Assembly: GCF_001524445.2 (NCBI RefSeq)
Contig: NZ_CP013417.1
Location: 2,356,001 to 2,420,000 of the forward strand
DNA: 64,000 bases
DNA from: Burkholderia savannae
GTDB taxonomy: Bacteria > Pseudomonadota > Gammaproteobacteria > Burkholderiales > Burkholderiaceae
Direction of reading: 5' to 3'
Positions within the stretch are counted from its first letter, which is position 1; each line of letters begins with the position of its first letter. Under the pieces are notes generated by a model that was not told where the DNA came from, made no database searches, and saw only the letters and a program-made list of their open reading frames with translations. Positions 27,008 through 37,735 of this stretch are shown in pieces. The position numbers and the translations under genes are program-made.

Positions 27008-30000
27008 TTACTGATTCAGCTCGTTCGCAAGCGCGGAGCCGATGAGGGTGTTCGCGCCCGGAAGGACGCGCATTGCCGTGCGGGCATTCTTGACGTAGTT
27101 AACGGGTTTATCCGTCAGCGGATTCGTGCCGCCGTTCAGCACGCCGAGGGCAGCGCCGCCGACTGCACCTGCCGCCTTGGACATGGCCTGAAGCTGCCCG
27201 AGCGCCACGATGGGCGACCCACCCGCGTTCGTCTGTCCGCCCATAAGGACGTTCGCCGCATCGAGGCCGTCGCCCAGCATCCCGGACACGTTCGTCATGA
27301 CTGCGATACCGCTCGCGAGATGGATACCGTGCATATGCTCACGGACGTACTTCTCCCGCTGGGCGTCCGTCATGCCTGCCGTCGAGGCCATCGTCTTAGC
27401 GTAGTACAGGGCAGCGCCCCATGCCGTACCCATGACGAAACCCGTCGCGGAGTTGCGGTCAGCGATGAACGCATTTCGCATGAGCTGCTTCTCCTGCGCA
27501 GTGATGCCGTACTTCTTGAACTGCCCGGCGTACTTCCCGACAATGCCCTCACTGAGCCAGCGCGGTGTCTCGCCAATGTAGGCACGCTGGAGCGCCTGCC
27601 CGGTAACGCGGTGGATGGCCCCAATCATGTCCTCGGCCGCACCCGGATGCGTGCGGTCCCACGCGTCCCACGAGAACAGCTCGCCATCCTTGCGGTTGGC
27701 GTCGTGAGTTGCGATGGCTTCCTTGATCCGGGCCACACGATCTGCCGTAAGGCCCGAGTCCACGAGACGGGCCGGGTTCAGATGCGTATGCCCCGTGCCG
27801 GTGATGACGCCATTCTCGATGGTCGAGCCGCTGATCGCTTTCGCGAGGTCTTCAGCCAGCAGGGGGACGAAGCCACGATGCAGAGCCTTGGCAACGTAGT
27901 GCGCGCCCGAGAGCTTGCCAACGATGTCCATGCCCTGATACCCGATCCGCCGCCACATAGCCGAGTCCTGAAGCGCCGAGCCCGTGTGATTGAGCGTAGC
28001 GCCCGCACGCGTCTCGCCGAAGTGCAGGCGGTGATCCAGCCCCATCGCTGACGACGCCACGCGGTTCAGTTGCTTCATCAGCGCGGTGTCCTTACCCATC
28101 CCGTTGAAGATGGATTTGAACATGCCGTTCACGCCCGACGACGCGATGATCGATGCAGCGTCCGCCAGAGCGTTGAAGCCCAGCTTACCCATCATGCTCA
28201 TGTGGGCCGTCTGCGCGAGGAACTGCGCCACCACGTTGTCCTTGTTACCAAGGCGATCCGTGAGGCTCTTATGCAGGAAGTCCAGCGCGTTCATCTCCTC
28301 ATGGTTTGCGCCACGGGATACGAGCGCGTCCTTCATCGCAGTCCAGTGCGCGTCGTCCTTCAGGCCGCGCTTCGCCAGAGCAATCCGACCTGCGAACTCG
28401 CTGGACTGGCCTTCAGTCATCCGCCCGATGTCCGTGTCGATGTAATCGAGCAGACGCACGCCGTCCGGCTGGCGGGCCAGCAGGTCGAACTCCGTGCGAG
28501 TACGATCCGAGATGACATCGACGAGTGCCTTCTTGAACTCGTCGGCCATCACCCCCGTGACCTTCTTACCCTTGTAGTCCGCCTTGAGCATGTCCGCCGC
28601 GACCGCACCGAAGTGGTCGTCCGAGCCCGCAATACGTGCTTCCGGGTCACGAATGATCTGCGTCAGGTAACGATCCGTGAGGTTGGCTGCCTGCTCGCGG
28701 ACCTTCCGGTGCAGTTCCATCGTCGCGTCCTGCGTAGCCGGGCCTGCCTTGTTCAACTTGTCGAGCGCAGGTTCGATCACCTTCGCCATGTACTGCTGGC
28801 GTAGCATGCCCTTGAACGAGTTCCACTCGCCCGCTCGCGCCGGATCGTTGTACATCGACTGAAGCTCACGCCAGTCCCACGCGTATGGCAAGTAGCCCTG
28901 CCAGCCGCGCTTGCCGATAGCCGTGGACTTCGCCTCTCCGTACTTCGCCCCCATTTCCGTCATGTCCTTCCACATGCCGTCGATGACAGCCGCCATCTGC
29001 TTCACGAGCGGATGAGCCTGCGAGACGTACTCCTCGCCGGACAGGCGCGCGTTGCGGTTTGCCAGTCGCTCCTCCTGCACCAGTCGCGAGATGCGCTTCT
29101 CGGCGTCGCCCGCGAAGATGCCCTGCGACCACCGCACACGCTCCTCGTTCGTCATCAGCTCGGGCAAGATACGGTGCCATACCTCGGCAACCGGCTTGCG
29201 CCAGTTCGACGCGAGGATCACCTTGTCAATGGCTGCGGACGTGGAGTGCTGGCGGTTCACACCGGTCGGGTCTTCGGCCAGCATGGACGCGATGTGGCGT
29301 ACGTCTTTGTTCGCCGAGCGGCCCAGCGTCATGCCAACCGAGTCCAGCATGGCGACGGCCTTGCCGACCGCGCCCATCTTCTTGCCCCGGATCGAGTCGT
29401 ACCACGTCGAGGCATTACGGCGGAGCTTCTCCGTCTCCTTCGGCAGCACCTCCTTCCAGTTCTCCAGTTGGTCTGCCATCTTCTGCGCGAGCACGCCGAG
29501 CGGAACATCTTCGCGGGCAACGCCCGGAGCCGTGAGAACCGAGCGACCGGTGGGGCGGGCGTATGGAAGGTCCGCGCGGAGCGGCGTGCTCACGAGGTGA
29601 TCGGACAAGCCGAGCGCTTTCGTCAGCATGTTCACCTCACCCGGCTTCAGGCCCAGCAGCGCGCGCACTGCGTCTACGGTCTTCGACAGGATGTTCCCGT
29701 TCTTGACCTTTAGCGACTTCAGGTGGTCGATGAATGCGGACTGGCCGCTGTACAGACCGGCAACGAACTCGTCCACGTTCTTCAGGTAGTAGCGCGTGTT
29801 GGCGTCCGTGCCCTTGTACTCGCGCAGAGCGCGCTGGCGCAGCTTGTCGAGCTGGCTTACGAGCTGGCCGTGTGCGGACTGCGGCATGCGCTTGCCGTAT
29901 GCGACCTTCTGCGCCGTGACGCTATGGGCGATCTCATGCAGCATCATCTCGTCACGGTTCAACCCGCCTCGCGGCGACTGGCCTACAGCACGCTTCGCAG

Positions 30001-31906
30001 CGTGTACCGGATGATCGATCGCGTCGTGCGCCCACGTATGAATCTCGTGGGTCGCCGGGTTGTAATGGCTCCGGGCATTGCCGCCCTTCTGTGCGCTACC
30101 GGGATGCTCAAAGATCGCTGCCGCGCTGCGGCCTTCCTGCGTCTCCATGAGGCGACGGGCCAGCGCCCGAACCATCGGGTCTTGTGCGTCCGTCGCCAGT
30201 CGCATCAGTTCGGTGTGAGAGTCTGTGCTTGCGCCGCGAGCCCGCTCGGAATTGCTGAGCATCTCGTCCCTCACATTACCCATTCGGACGGCTTCGGCGT
30301 TCGCCCATTCGTCATTGATCCGGTCTTCGGCACCACTCACCACATCGCGCTCCGTAGCGTCGTTGGTGGCTGCGTCTTCACGCGACTGGCGCTCCTCCGG
30401 CTCCAGCTTTTCAGCATCCTTGGCGCGGGCTTCCGCCTCTGCCTTTTCAGCCTGCTCAGCCTTGAACTCCTCCACCGCGTCTGCGATCTTCGAATCGCCT
30501 GACCCGTGATCGCCTGCGCGAGTCTCCGTCTCGGTTACGATCTTGTTGCCTGCCAGTGGATCGCTAGCATGAATGCCTGCGTTCGAGTCTTCTGAGCGAG
30601 TCTCACCAGCCGCCCGGCCTATGATGTCGTCGATGCGCTCGTTCTGACCTGCGATGTGGGCGTCGAGTGCGTGACCATCCAGCTTTGCCCCGACCTCCGG
30701 CTCGACCTTCGCTCGGACCTCGCCCATGAGCCCAGCAGCATGCCCGACCCCGCCGAGCATTGCACCCAGCACGCCCTGCCTGAACAGCTCGGGCCAGTTA
30801 TCACTGCCGTTGTCCATCCGTGTGATGGCGTGCGCAGCGAGCATGTTGCCCGCCGCGCCCTCCGCCATCGAACTAACGACGCCGGTTACGCCCTCTGCCG
30901 CGCGAACCGCGAATGCCGCACGCGCCGCGTTCGCAATTGATCCTGCGCCAAGCGTAGCGACCAGCATGACCGGATCGCCTGCACCTGCGAGAAGCTGACC
31001 GGCCGTGGAAGTCCAGCCGCTCTGCGCGGCTCGGCGCTGGAAGTCTGCCTGTTGCTGCGCCATGCCGAGACGGCGCTCGTAGTCGGCCTGCGAGAACGCA
31101 CCGCCCACGTAATCGCGGAGGTGGTTGTCAGCCCAAATCTCGGGCGCTTCCGTCGCCACGTAGTGTTTCTGAGCATCGCTCATTCTCCAATTCGGATCAG
31201 GCGCGCCTGCTTGAAAAGCATCTTGCAGGCGGCCCGCAAGTGTATCCCAATGTGCCGCTTGGACGAACGACTCCGCGAAGCCCGCCTTCTCACTCAACGA
31301 TCGGATACCTGCCGCCGACTCAGCGTACGCCGTGTCTTCGAGGCCCATGCTGTCCAACGAGCTGCGCAGCGGCGTGCTATCGAACGCGGCATCGTCCATG
31401 AGTGCGTCTGCCACCGGCTGCGCGTTCTGGCGCATCTTCCGCGCCTTCATCATCGGCGTCTGCGTAGGGTCGATACCCTGCCCCTTACCCATGCCCGGTG
31501 CAACGAATGGAACGCCCGAGGTCGTAACACCATCCTCGCCGGTGATCGCCGACACGTACGCGTTCGTCTCGTCGTTGTTCCACTTCGCCGGGTTCCAACC
31601 CGAGTTGTACGCCCGCAGCGCATCGCCGTAGTTGCCGAAACGTTGCATGTTCTGCGTCATGACGAAGCGCTGGATTTGCAGCGAGTCATCGAAGTTCGAC
31701 GGGTCCAGACGACGACCCAGCGCTTCCTCAACCTTCGTCAGCGTCTTCGGCATGACCTGTGCGTAGCCGAGCGCCCCCGTCGGAGACACGGCGTTCGGAT
31801 CGTTGCGCGATTCCTGCCAAATCTGCGCTGCACTCGCGCCTTGCGGTGCTCCGATTGCGCGGTCGTTCGCTGCGAGTTTATCCAACTGGTCCTGCGTGAA
31901 GTTCAT
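27008..31906 (-). CDS. Internal virion protein with lytic transglycosylase domain (T7 gp16-like)
   Basis: The 1632-residue protein begins with an SLT-type lysozyme domain: catalytic E32 in IWQESRNDP, then SPTGALGYAQVMP and RAYNSGWNP. The rest is a very long helical region, with charged repeats near 480-520, as in gp16, which is ejected to build the trans-envelope DNA channel. It is longer than T7 gp16 (1318). It is last of the three internal virion genes, as in T7. Confidence 0.92.
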   Translation of the reverse strand: MNFTQDQLDKLAANDRAIGAPQGASAAQIWQESRNDPNAVSPTGALGYAQVMPKTLTKVEEALGRRLDPSNFDDSLQIQRFVMTQNMQRFGNYGDALRAYNSGWNPAKWNNDETNAYVSAITGEDGVTTSGVPFVAPGMGKGQGIDPTQTPMMKARKMRQNAQPVADALMDDAAFDSTPLRSSLDSMGLEDTAYAESAAGIRSLSEKAGFAESFVQAAHWDTLAGRLQDAFQAGAPDPNWRMSDAQKHYVATEAPEIWADNHLRDYVGGAFSQADYERRLGMAQQQADFQRRAAQSGWTSTAGQLLAGAGDPVMLVATLGAGSIANAARAAFAVRAAEGVTGVVSSMAEGAAGNMLAAHAITRMDNGSDNWPELFRQGVLGAMLGGVGHAAGLMGEVRAKVEPEVGAKLDGHALDAHIAGQNERIDDIIGRAAGETRSEDSNAGIHASDPLAGNKIVTETETRAGDHGSGDSKIADAVEEFKAEQAEKAEAEARAKDAEKLEPEERQSREDAATNDATERDVVSGAEDRINDEWANAEAVRMGNVRDEMLSNSERARGASTDSHTELMRLATDAQDPMVRALARRLMETQEGRSAAAIFEHPGSAQKGGNARSHYNPATHEIHTWAHDAIDHPVHAAKRAVGQSPRGGLNRDEMMLHEIAHSVTAQKVAYGKRMPQSAHGQLVSQLDKLRQRALREYKGTDANTRYYLKNVDEFVAGLYSGQSAFIDHLKSLKVKNGNILSKTVDAVRALLGLKPGEVNMLTKALGLSDHLVSTPLRADLPYARPTGRSVLTAPGVAREDVPLGVLAQKMADQLENWKEVLPKETEKLRRNASTWYDSIRGKKMGAVGKAVAMLDSVGMTLGRSANKDVRHIASMLAEDPTGVNRQHSTSAAIDKVILASNWRKPVAEVWHRILPELMTNEERVRWSQGIFAGDAEKRISRLVQEERLANRNARLSGEEYVSQAHPLVKQMAAVIDGMWKDMTEMGAKYGEAKSTAIGKRGWQGYLPYAWDWRELQSMYNDPARAGEWNSFKGMLRQQYMAKVIEPALDKLNKAGPATQDATMELHRKVREQAANLTDRYLTQIIRDPEARIAGSDDHFGAVAADMLKADYKGKKVTGVMADEFKKALVDVISDRTRTEFDLLARQPDGVRLLDYIDTDIGRMTEGQSSEFAGRIALAKRGLKDDAHWTAMKDALVSRGANHEEMNALDFLHKSLTDRLGNKDNVVAQFLAQTAHMSMMGKLGFNALADAASIIASSGVNGMFKSIFNGMGKDTALMKQLNRVASSAMGLDHRLHFGETRAGATLNHTGSALQDSAMWRRIGYQGMDIVGKLSGAHYVAKALHRGFVPLLAEDLAKAISGSTIENGVITGTGHTHLNPARLVDSGLTADRVARIKEAIATHDANRKDGELFSWDAWDRTHPGAAEDMIGAIHRVTGQALQRAYIGETPRWLSEGIVGKYAGQFKKYGITAQEKQLMRNAFIADRNSATGFVMGTAWGAALYYAKTMASTAGMTDAQREKYVREHMHGIHLASGIAVMTNVSGMLGDGLDAANVLMGGQTNAGGSPIVALGQLQAMSKAAGAVGGAALGVLNGGTNPLTDKPVNYVKNARTAMRVLPGANTLIGSALANELNQ

Positions 31907-31973
31907 ATGTTCTCCTAAAAGGTGGAACGCGTATGAGGCAGCAGCCTCGTTGGAAGCCGCTGCCGCTACGCGC

Positions 31974-34259
31974 TTAGTAGCCCCAGCCCCAAGCGTTTTT
32001 GCTTGAGAGCCCGAGGTCGGGGTCGTGGTGTTCCGGCTTGTTCCCGTAGGTGTCGAGGATGCGGCGACCCACGGTGTCCGCCGTGATGTTGATGTGCTTG
32101 AGTGCGCCGTTCGGACCGGTCATGAACAGAGTCATGTAGCCGTTGCCGAGGTTCTCGCCTGATGTGACCTTCCAGTCCTTCGCCACACCGCCTGCCTTCT
32201 CGATCTCCTGATCGATGGCGTACTGGACGGCGTTCTGGTACACCGCAGTCGTCTGTTCGCCCATGCCCGGATACTTCACGTTCACCGAGCCCGCGAATGA
32301 TGTCTGCCCGAGCGCGGCGTTGTGCAGGATGAATGCACCCGGCACGAAGTCCGAATTCTTCATCACCTGCCCGAGCGCCATCTGCGAGGCTTGGTCGTCC
32401 GTCATGTGGTACGCGGCCTTGTATTGCGCGATGATCGGCGCAACATGAACGGCGAGCTGCTGCTTGTTGCCGTCCGTCAGGTTGTACGGTGTCAGCGCCT
32501 CGTTGCCGCCCCACGGCATGAGCTTCTTGAACCAGCCGGGATCGGCCTTGCTCACCGTGTCCTGTGCCAGCTTCACGTCCTGTGGGGAGGCCGTCACACC
32601 CTGCGCCCGCGCAATCAGTTCGCGCTGCTGCTTGAGCTGTTCCGGGTCCATGATGTTCGCCCCGCTGTTGAGGAGCTGGATCACCTTGGGGGCATCCGAT
32701 CCGACGTACGACTGGACAGCCTCAGCGCCGCCCGGTCCTTGCAGAAGGTTCGACGCATACAGCAACGCTGTTTGCATGTCGTCCGTTGCGGGTCCGTTGC
32801 CCGACACGAGCGCCGGAAGTTGCTGGGACATCACCTGTTTCAGTGCCGGGGACTGATAGCTGGAGTAGTGGGCCGCAGCGCTCAACTTGTCCCACATATT
32901 CTTCTGAGCGTCCGCTTGCTGCGCGTACTGCGGGCTCGTCGCCTTCGAGAACAGCGTGTCCGCCGCCTGTTCGCGAGAGCCCGCTGGGAATGGCAGGTTC
33001 TCGTATTTGGCGAACGAGTTGTTGTTCATCGCATCGGCCGCGAGCCCCACTGCCTGATCGTAGTTGAGCTGTTGAAGTTGGAGCTTCTGCAACTGCGCGA
33101 GCTTCTTCGAGTTGCCTTGATCGAGGAGCTTGTGCATCTGCGCCCGCTGGGCGTTGTTGTACACCGCCGTAGCGTCGCCATTAAGCTGTCGGTTCGAGTC
33201 CTCCATCGTGTCCATCACTGCGTCGAGCTTGGCATGCCCTTCCGGCGACGAGTCGAAACCCGTCGCGCCCGACATCAGGCTCCATTGGAGGTCAGCCCGC
33301 GAGGTGAACAGGTTCCGCGCGGCTGGGTTCTTCAGCGCCCACTCCTGCTCCAGACGCGGCACCTGTACCTCAAGGTTGTCCTTCATCTGCGTCGGCATCT
33401 CCTGCCACGCAGGCATGTCCTTGATCGCCCGCACCGCCTGCCAATTCCCATTCTGCGCGTTGCTCAGCACAGTATCTCGCAGGCCACGCTGATACGCCTC
33501 AGTCGTCATGTTCTCGGGCTTCACGAGAAGGTTCGTGTAGTCCGCATGCGCCTGCGCCACGACATCCGGCGTCAGGTTGTTGTTCGCCTTCAGGGTTTCC
33601 TGAAGCGCCTGCCCGCCCGATGCGCCGAGGTTCGTGAAGCCGTTGTACGCTTGCTCTTGCGTGAATTGCATGTACTGGCCCATGTGCGCGCTGAGCATCT
33701 TCGGGAGCTGCTCGGCCAGCCCCTGCTGCACCATCGCATCGAAGTACGGATCGCCCGAGGGCTGCACCTCGCCCATCTTGCTGACGATGTACTGCCGCAC
33801 CTGATCCGGCGATTTCTCACGGAGCTGGGGCATCGCCTGCATGAACTGCGACTGCGCGTCCTGCATAGCAGCCGCCATGTTGAACGCCTGTGCGCCCTGC
33901 GTCGTGGCGTCCGGGCCGAACAGCTTCGTGTACCACGGCTGATCGTTCTCGATCTCGATGAGGCTCTTGCCCTGAGCTGCTTGGGCCATGCCCTCCGCGT
34001 ATTGGAGCTTCTTCTGCCTTTCGATGTACGGCTGGAGCATCCCTCCCGCCAGCTTGTTGAGCGTGTCGATGTTCTGCATGCCACGCCGCGCGACGGTGTC
34101 TGCGAACTGCATCGCGTTGCCGCCTGCTACAACGCTTCCGCTGGACTGGCCCGCGCCGGACGGGCCACCCGAGAAGCTAGTGGAACCTCCGCCGCCGAAC
34201 GTGCTCTGTTGCGTGACTACGCCGCCGTCGCCGGACAGGCCGAAGTTCACATTAGCCAT
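31974..34259 (-). CDS. Internal virion protein (T7 gp15-like)
   Basis: The 761-residue, Gln- and Ala-rich helical protein matches T7 gp15 in size (747) and lies between the gp14-like and gp16-like genes. An N-terminal Gly/Ser-rich segment (FGGGGSTSFSGGPSGAGQ) precedes the helical body. gp15 and gp16 form the ejected tube in the periplasm. The call is by size, composition and gene order. Confidence 0.82.
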   Translation of the reverse strand: MANVNFGLSGDGGVVTQQSTFGGGGSTSFSGGPSGAGQSSGSVVAGGNAMQFADTVARRGMQNIDTLNKLAGGMLQPYIERQKKLQYAEGMAQAAQGKSLIEIENDQPWYTKLFGPDATTQGAQAFNMAAAMQDAQSQFMQAMPQLREKSPDQVRQYIVSKMGEVQPSGDPYFDAMVQQGLAEQLPKMLSAHMGQYMQFTQEQAYNGFTNLGASGGQALQETLKANNNLTPDVVAQAHADYTNLLVKPENMTTEAYQRGLRDTVLSNAQNGNWQAVRAIKDMPAWQEMPTQMKDNLEVQVPRLEQEWALKNPAARNLFTSRADLQWSLMSGATGFDSSPEGHAKLDAVMDTMEDSNRQLNGDATAVYNNAQRAQMHKLLDQGNSKKLAQLQKLQLQQLNYDQAVGLAADAMNNNSFAKYENLPFPAGSREQAADTLFSKATSPQYAQQADAQKNMWDKLSAAAHYSSYQSPALKQVMSQQLPALVSGNGPATDDMQTALLYASNLLQGPGGAEAVQSYVGSDAPKVIQLLNSGANIMDPEQLKQQRELIARAQGVTASPQDVKLAQDTVSKADPGWFKKLMPWGGNEALTPYNLTDGNKQQLAVHVAPIIAQYKAAYHMTDDQASQMALGQVMKNSDFVPGAFILHNAALGQTSFAGSVNVKYPGMGEQTTAVYQNAVQYAIDQEIEKAGGVAKDWKVTSGENLGNGYMTLFMTGPNGALKHINITADTVGRRILDTYGNKPEHHDPDLGLSSKNAWGWGY

Positions 34260-34268
34260 CTGCTCTCC

Positions 34269-35174
34269 TTAGTCGAGTGTGAAGTTGAAGGAATTGTTGC
34301 TGCTTGATCCGCCGCCGCCGAGCGTGAAGCCGAAGTCGTTCCGGCCACTGTACGAGCTGCTGCTGCCGAATGCCGACCCACCATTCCCCGCGCCCCACGA
34401 GTCAGCGAAGCTGCTCACGCCTTGTAGGATCGACTGCGACGAGAAACCCGGAGTCTGCCCCACCCCACCGTTGCCGCCGACAGAGCCACCGCCCATGTTG
34501 CGGAACATCGAGAAAGCGCCACCACCGACTGCACCCATCGCTGCACCCATCCCTGCCGTGATGTCGGGCATCTTCTCGGGCGCGATGAATGTTTGCGGAA
34601 TGTCCTTCTGGTAGTTCATACCCGCGACGGTCTGCCCGTAGTCCTGCGAGGTGATGAGGTTCGAGCGCAGCCCCGCCGCCGCCATCACCTGATCGAAGGA
34701 CATCTGCGCTCCCTTCGTGGCTTGCATCGTCGTGAGACGTGAGGTTGTGGTCTGCATAGTCGCGCGCATGATGTCTGCGGACGTGCCACCCGTACCCCGC
34801 GATGCAGCCTCGACGCGCATTGCGCCGAGCGCCCCAGCGGCCGCGATCTGCTGCTCCACGCTGCCGCGTGTCATCGCCTCCTGAGCCCGTGCCATGTTCA
34901 CGGCCTGTGCGTTCGTCTGCGAGCCGATAGCGATGGCGCGGTTCTGGTTGCCAATCGAGCGCTGGGTGTTCGACAGCGCCGCCTGCGCCGCGAGAAATGC
35001 GTTCCCCGCGTCGCGTATCATGTTGTTGTTGTCCGCTGAGTCCTTCGACAGCATATTCGCTGCCTCAGTCTTCGCGGAGTCCAACCTGTACTGCGCGTCG
35101 TTCTGCGCGTTCTGAAGGCGGGCCTGCATCATGCCAACACCCGCGCCCACGATCATGTTAAGGAAGGAACACAT
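34269..35174 (-). CDS. Internal virion protein (T7 gp14-like)
   Basis: The 301-residue protein has a short hydrophobic N-terminus (NMIVGAGVGMMQARLQ), a helical centre rich in Ala/Gln, and a Gly/Ser/Asn-rich tail (GGGGSSSNNSFNF). T7 gp14 is smaller (196) but has the same place and helical makeup, and forms the outer-membrane pore after ejection. Its ATG overlaps the tail-tube B stop codon. Confidence 0.78.
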   Translation of the reverse strand: MCSFLNMIVGAGVGMMQARLQNAQNDAQYRLDSAKTEAANMLSKDSADNNNMIRDAGNAFLAAQAALSNTQRSIGNQNRAIAIGSQTNAQAVNMARAQEAMTRGSVEQQIAAAGALGAMRVEAASRGTGGTSADIMRATMQTTTSRLTTMQATKGAQMSFDQVMAAAGLRSNLITSQDYGQTVAGMNYQKDIPQTFIAPEKMPDITAGMGAAMGAVGGGAFSMFRNMGGGSVGGNGGVGQTPGFSSQSILQGVSSFADSWGAGNGGSAFGSSSSYSGRNDFGFTLGGGGSSSNNSFNFTLD

Positions 35175-37735
35175 TAGACTCTCCTACCTGAAGTGAAGAA
35201 TTGACCCACCCATTCAATCGCGGAGATAGTCATGGGTAGGCCCACCTTTGCGATGAACTTGATCTTGTGCTCGATGTTCGATCGCCCCACCGGAACCGGG
35301 AAGTTCGTAGTGCTGATTGGCACGCGCCCGACGAGGTTATTCGAATGACCAACCTGACGCCCCGCGTAGCTGACGAGGTGCCGCTCGGCCCCGGTCTTGT
35401 CGATCATGTTCACGATGCAACCAGAGCTGTTCGTGAAGCTGGCCGTGTACTTATTGATGACGAGCCGCCCGTTCACGATTGCCTTGTCGTTTGAGTCACG
35501 CACGTACGGCGGAGTCGGTACAACGTAGCTCGGGTAGTCGAAGCCTCCCCAATAGTCCGCAGCCGGAATCGCCGGATACTGCGACGTAAAGCTCGTCCAG
35601 CTCGTCAGCTTTCCGTTCAGCAGGAACTCATCATGGGCCGCTCCGATGGCGGCGTACGCGTCGTTCCACATACCCGGCGTGTTCAGCTTAGAGAGGATCG
35701 GCCCGCCCTGATTCATCGGGCGCATGCTGTCGAGATACGGGCGCGTTCGATCCGCTGTGTCAAGACTGAACTCGTTGCACATGACGATGGCATTCGATGC
35801 CTGCCCGGCCCTCGCGTCGAGCGCAATGGTAAACGACAGGAGCTTCTGCTGGTACGAGCTGACGCCCGCCACTATGCCGAGCGCATCGCTGAACTCCCAG
35901 CGGCTCCACGAGTCGAACTCGCGCTGCTGCGTACCCGGAGCATCGAGGTACGTGTACACGTAGAACCCGTTGTCATAGCCGTCCGCCCGCACCAGTAGCG
36001 CAGGCGGTGCGCTCACCGTAGCCATCTCAGTCGGACGGCCCTTGATGTAACGCGAGAGCTGCTTGCTGATCTGGAATGTCTCCGGGATATCCTGAAACAG
36101 CCCGAGCTGGAACTGGTTGATGATGCCGCTGTACGGCACATCCCCGTTCGACGCAACCTGTGAGCCGTAGAAGACAATGTTCCCATGCACCACTGGCTGA
36201 CAGAGGATCGCGTCTCGCTCGGCCGCTACCGGCGAGATGGTAATGTTCGCAGGCGACGCCGCTACGTTGCCGGGGATCGTGTACTGGTTGCGCAGGCCGA
36301 ACAGAAACAGGTTCTTGTTGTACGTCACGCATCGCGTAATCACGTCGTCCGCCGCGCCGAGCGCGTATGCTTGGATCGGGTCGTCGTCATGCACAGACAG
36401 CATCGTCTTACGGAAGAAGTTGAAGTAGTCGCCCGTACGCGACATGAACACCGTACCGTCCGAGACGATCACGAGCCGGTCCTGAAACATCGCCAGCAGA
36501 CTAATGCGCTTGCCGAAGAAGTACGGGATCGCGCCCGTCTGGTCTTTGTCCCCGCACACTGAGCCCGCGAACTTCGGCACTTGGAAGTCCGTCGAATACG
36601 CGTTGAGTTGCGCCGGTCCAGAACCGATGGCGAACGTATTGCCGTCCTTCGTGATGCCCCCGACAGCGAACACCTGCCCCGGCTGTACTACCTGCGCCGG
36701 ACCTTCGACCCACTTGCCAGTGCCATACCCCTCGCCGGTGTCCGTCTTGAACACCATGTAATATGGATCGACCTGCGTGTTCGACTTGATCTGGATAGGC
36801 TTGTCGTTCCAGTGGATGCTGCTCAGCTTGCCAACGTCATCGAGCGTGTTGAACACTGCGCGGAACGTAGTTCCATCACCCCCGTCGTCGCACGACATGA
36901 AGCTGATGTTGTCGAGGATGACGGTGCCACCGCGTCGGTCGCAGTTCGTGAAGCCTTGCGATTGCAGCGCCGCGCGGAGTTTCTCCGCGATGTTCTGCGG
37001 TTGGATGCTGGCTTGCGCGTCGCCGATCCACTGGTTCACCTTCGAGTTGTAGTCGTTCACGCGGTCATTGATCTGCTTCTGGTAGTCCGGGGCGGACGAC
37101 GGAATGTCCGATGTGTTCAGCAAGTACGGATAGCTTGATGCCATCGTCGTGTATGCAGCCGCGAACTGCACGCCGTCCGACCGGCGCGTGATCTTCAGCG
37201 TGTACGTTCGGCTGTACGCGCCACCGCGCACCCAAGCGACGCCGTGCATGTTATGACCTGCAAAGCGGTCGTCGAGGCTGTAGCCGGGGCCGAGCTTGTT
37301 CGCCGCGATGGCGATGTAGTCGCCCACAGTACAAAGCGCTGAAACGCCGCCCGTCACCCACGGGGCCATGCCGTCGGGGTCCGCTAGTACCACGCTCAGG
37401 AAGCGCGAGTCTGTCTTGCAGTAGCAGAGGAACGCCGGGAGCGCAGCAGGGCTCGCCGCAACGTCGCTCCGGTACAGCAGCGCATACTCCTTGCTGTTGT
37501 GGAAGAACGTGAATGTGCGGTACATCCTGATGTCGGCCTTGAGGCTATCCAGCGACGAAGCCGCCGTGAGCACCTTGTAGTCCGTTAGGAGCGAACCGGG
37601 ACGGCGGGCGCAGCCCACCACCGGGTCCGAAATCATGTTCACCTGCTCCCACATCTGGCCCGGATGTCGATCCTGCGGAACCTGCTCGCTGACGCCTCGC
37701 GTGACGCTCGCGTATGAGCCGACAACCTTAGCCAT
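35174..37735 (-). CDS. Tail tubular protein B (nozzle, T7 gp12-like)
   Basis: The 853-residue protein starts VGSYASVTRGVSEQVPQDR, the typical start of T7 gp12-type nozzle proteins, and has WGGF- and FFGKRISLLAMFQDRLV segments as seen in tail tube B. Length is slightly above T7 gp12 (794). It forms the tail nozzle to which fibres attach. It overlaps tail tube A by one base pair. Confidence 0.92.
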   Translation of the reverse strand: MAKVVGSYASVTRGVSEQVPQDRHPGQMWEQVNMISDPVVGCARRPGSLLTDYKVLTAASSLDSLKADIRMYRTFTFFHNSKEYALLYRSDVAASPAALPAFLCYCKTDSRFLSVVLADPDGMAPWVTGGVSALCTVGDYIAIAANKLGPGYSLDDRFAGHNMHGVAWVRGGAYSRTYTLKITRRSDGVQFAAAYTTMASSYPYLLNTSDIPSSAPDYQKQINDRVNDYNSKVNQWIGDAQASIQPQNIAEKLRAALQSQGFTNCDRRGGTVILDNISFMSCDDGGDGTTFRAVFNTLDDVGKLSSIHWNDKPIQIKSNTQVDPYYMVFKTDTGEGYGTGKWVEGPAQVVQPGQVFAVGGITKDGNTFAIGSGPAQLNAYSTDFQVPKFAGSVCGDKDQTGAIPYFFGKRISLLAMFQDRLVIVSDGTVFMSRTGDYFNFFRKTMLSVHDDDPIQAYALGAADDVITRCVTYNKNLFLFGLRNQYTIPGNVAASPANITISPVAAERDAILCQPVVHGNIVFYGSQVASNGDVPYSGIINQFQLGLFQDIPETFQISKQLSRYIKGRPTEMATVSAPPALLVRADGYDNGFYVYTYLDAPGTQQREFDSWSRWEFSDALGIVAGVSSYQQKLLSFTIALDARAGQASNAIVMCNEFSLDTADRTRPYLDSMRPMNQGGPILSKLNTPGMWNDAYAAIGAAHDEFLLNGKLTSWTSFTSQYPAIPAADYWGGFDYPSYVVPTPPYVRDSNDKAIVNGRLVINKYTASFTNSSGCIVNMIDKTGAERHLVSYAGRQVGHSNNLVGRVPISTTNFPVPVGRSNIEHKIKFIAKVGLPMTISAIEWVGQFFTSGRRV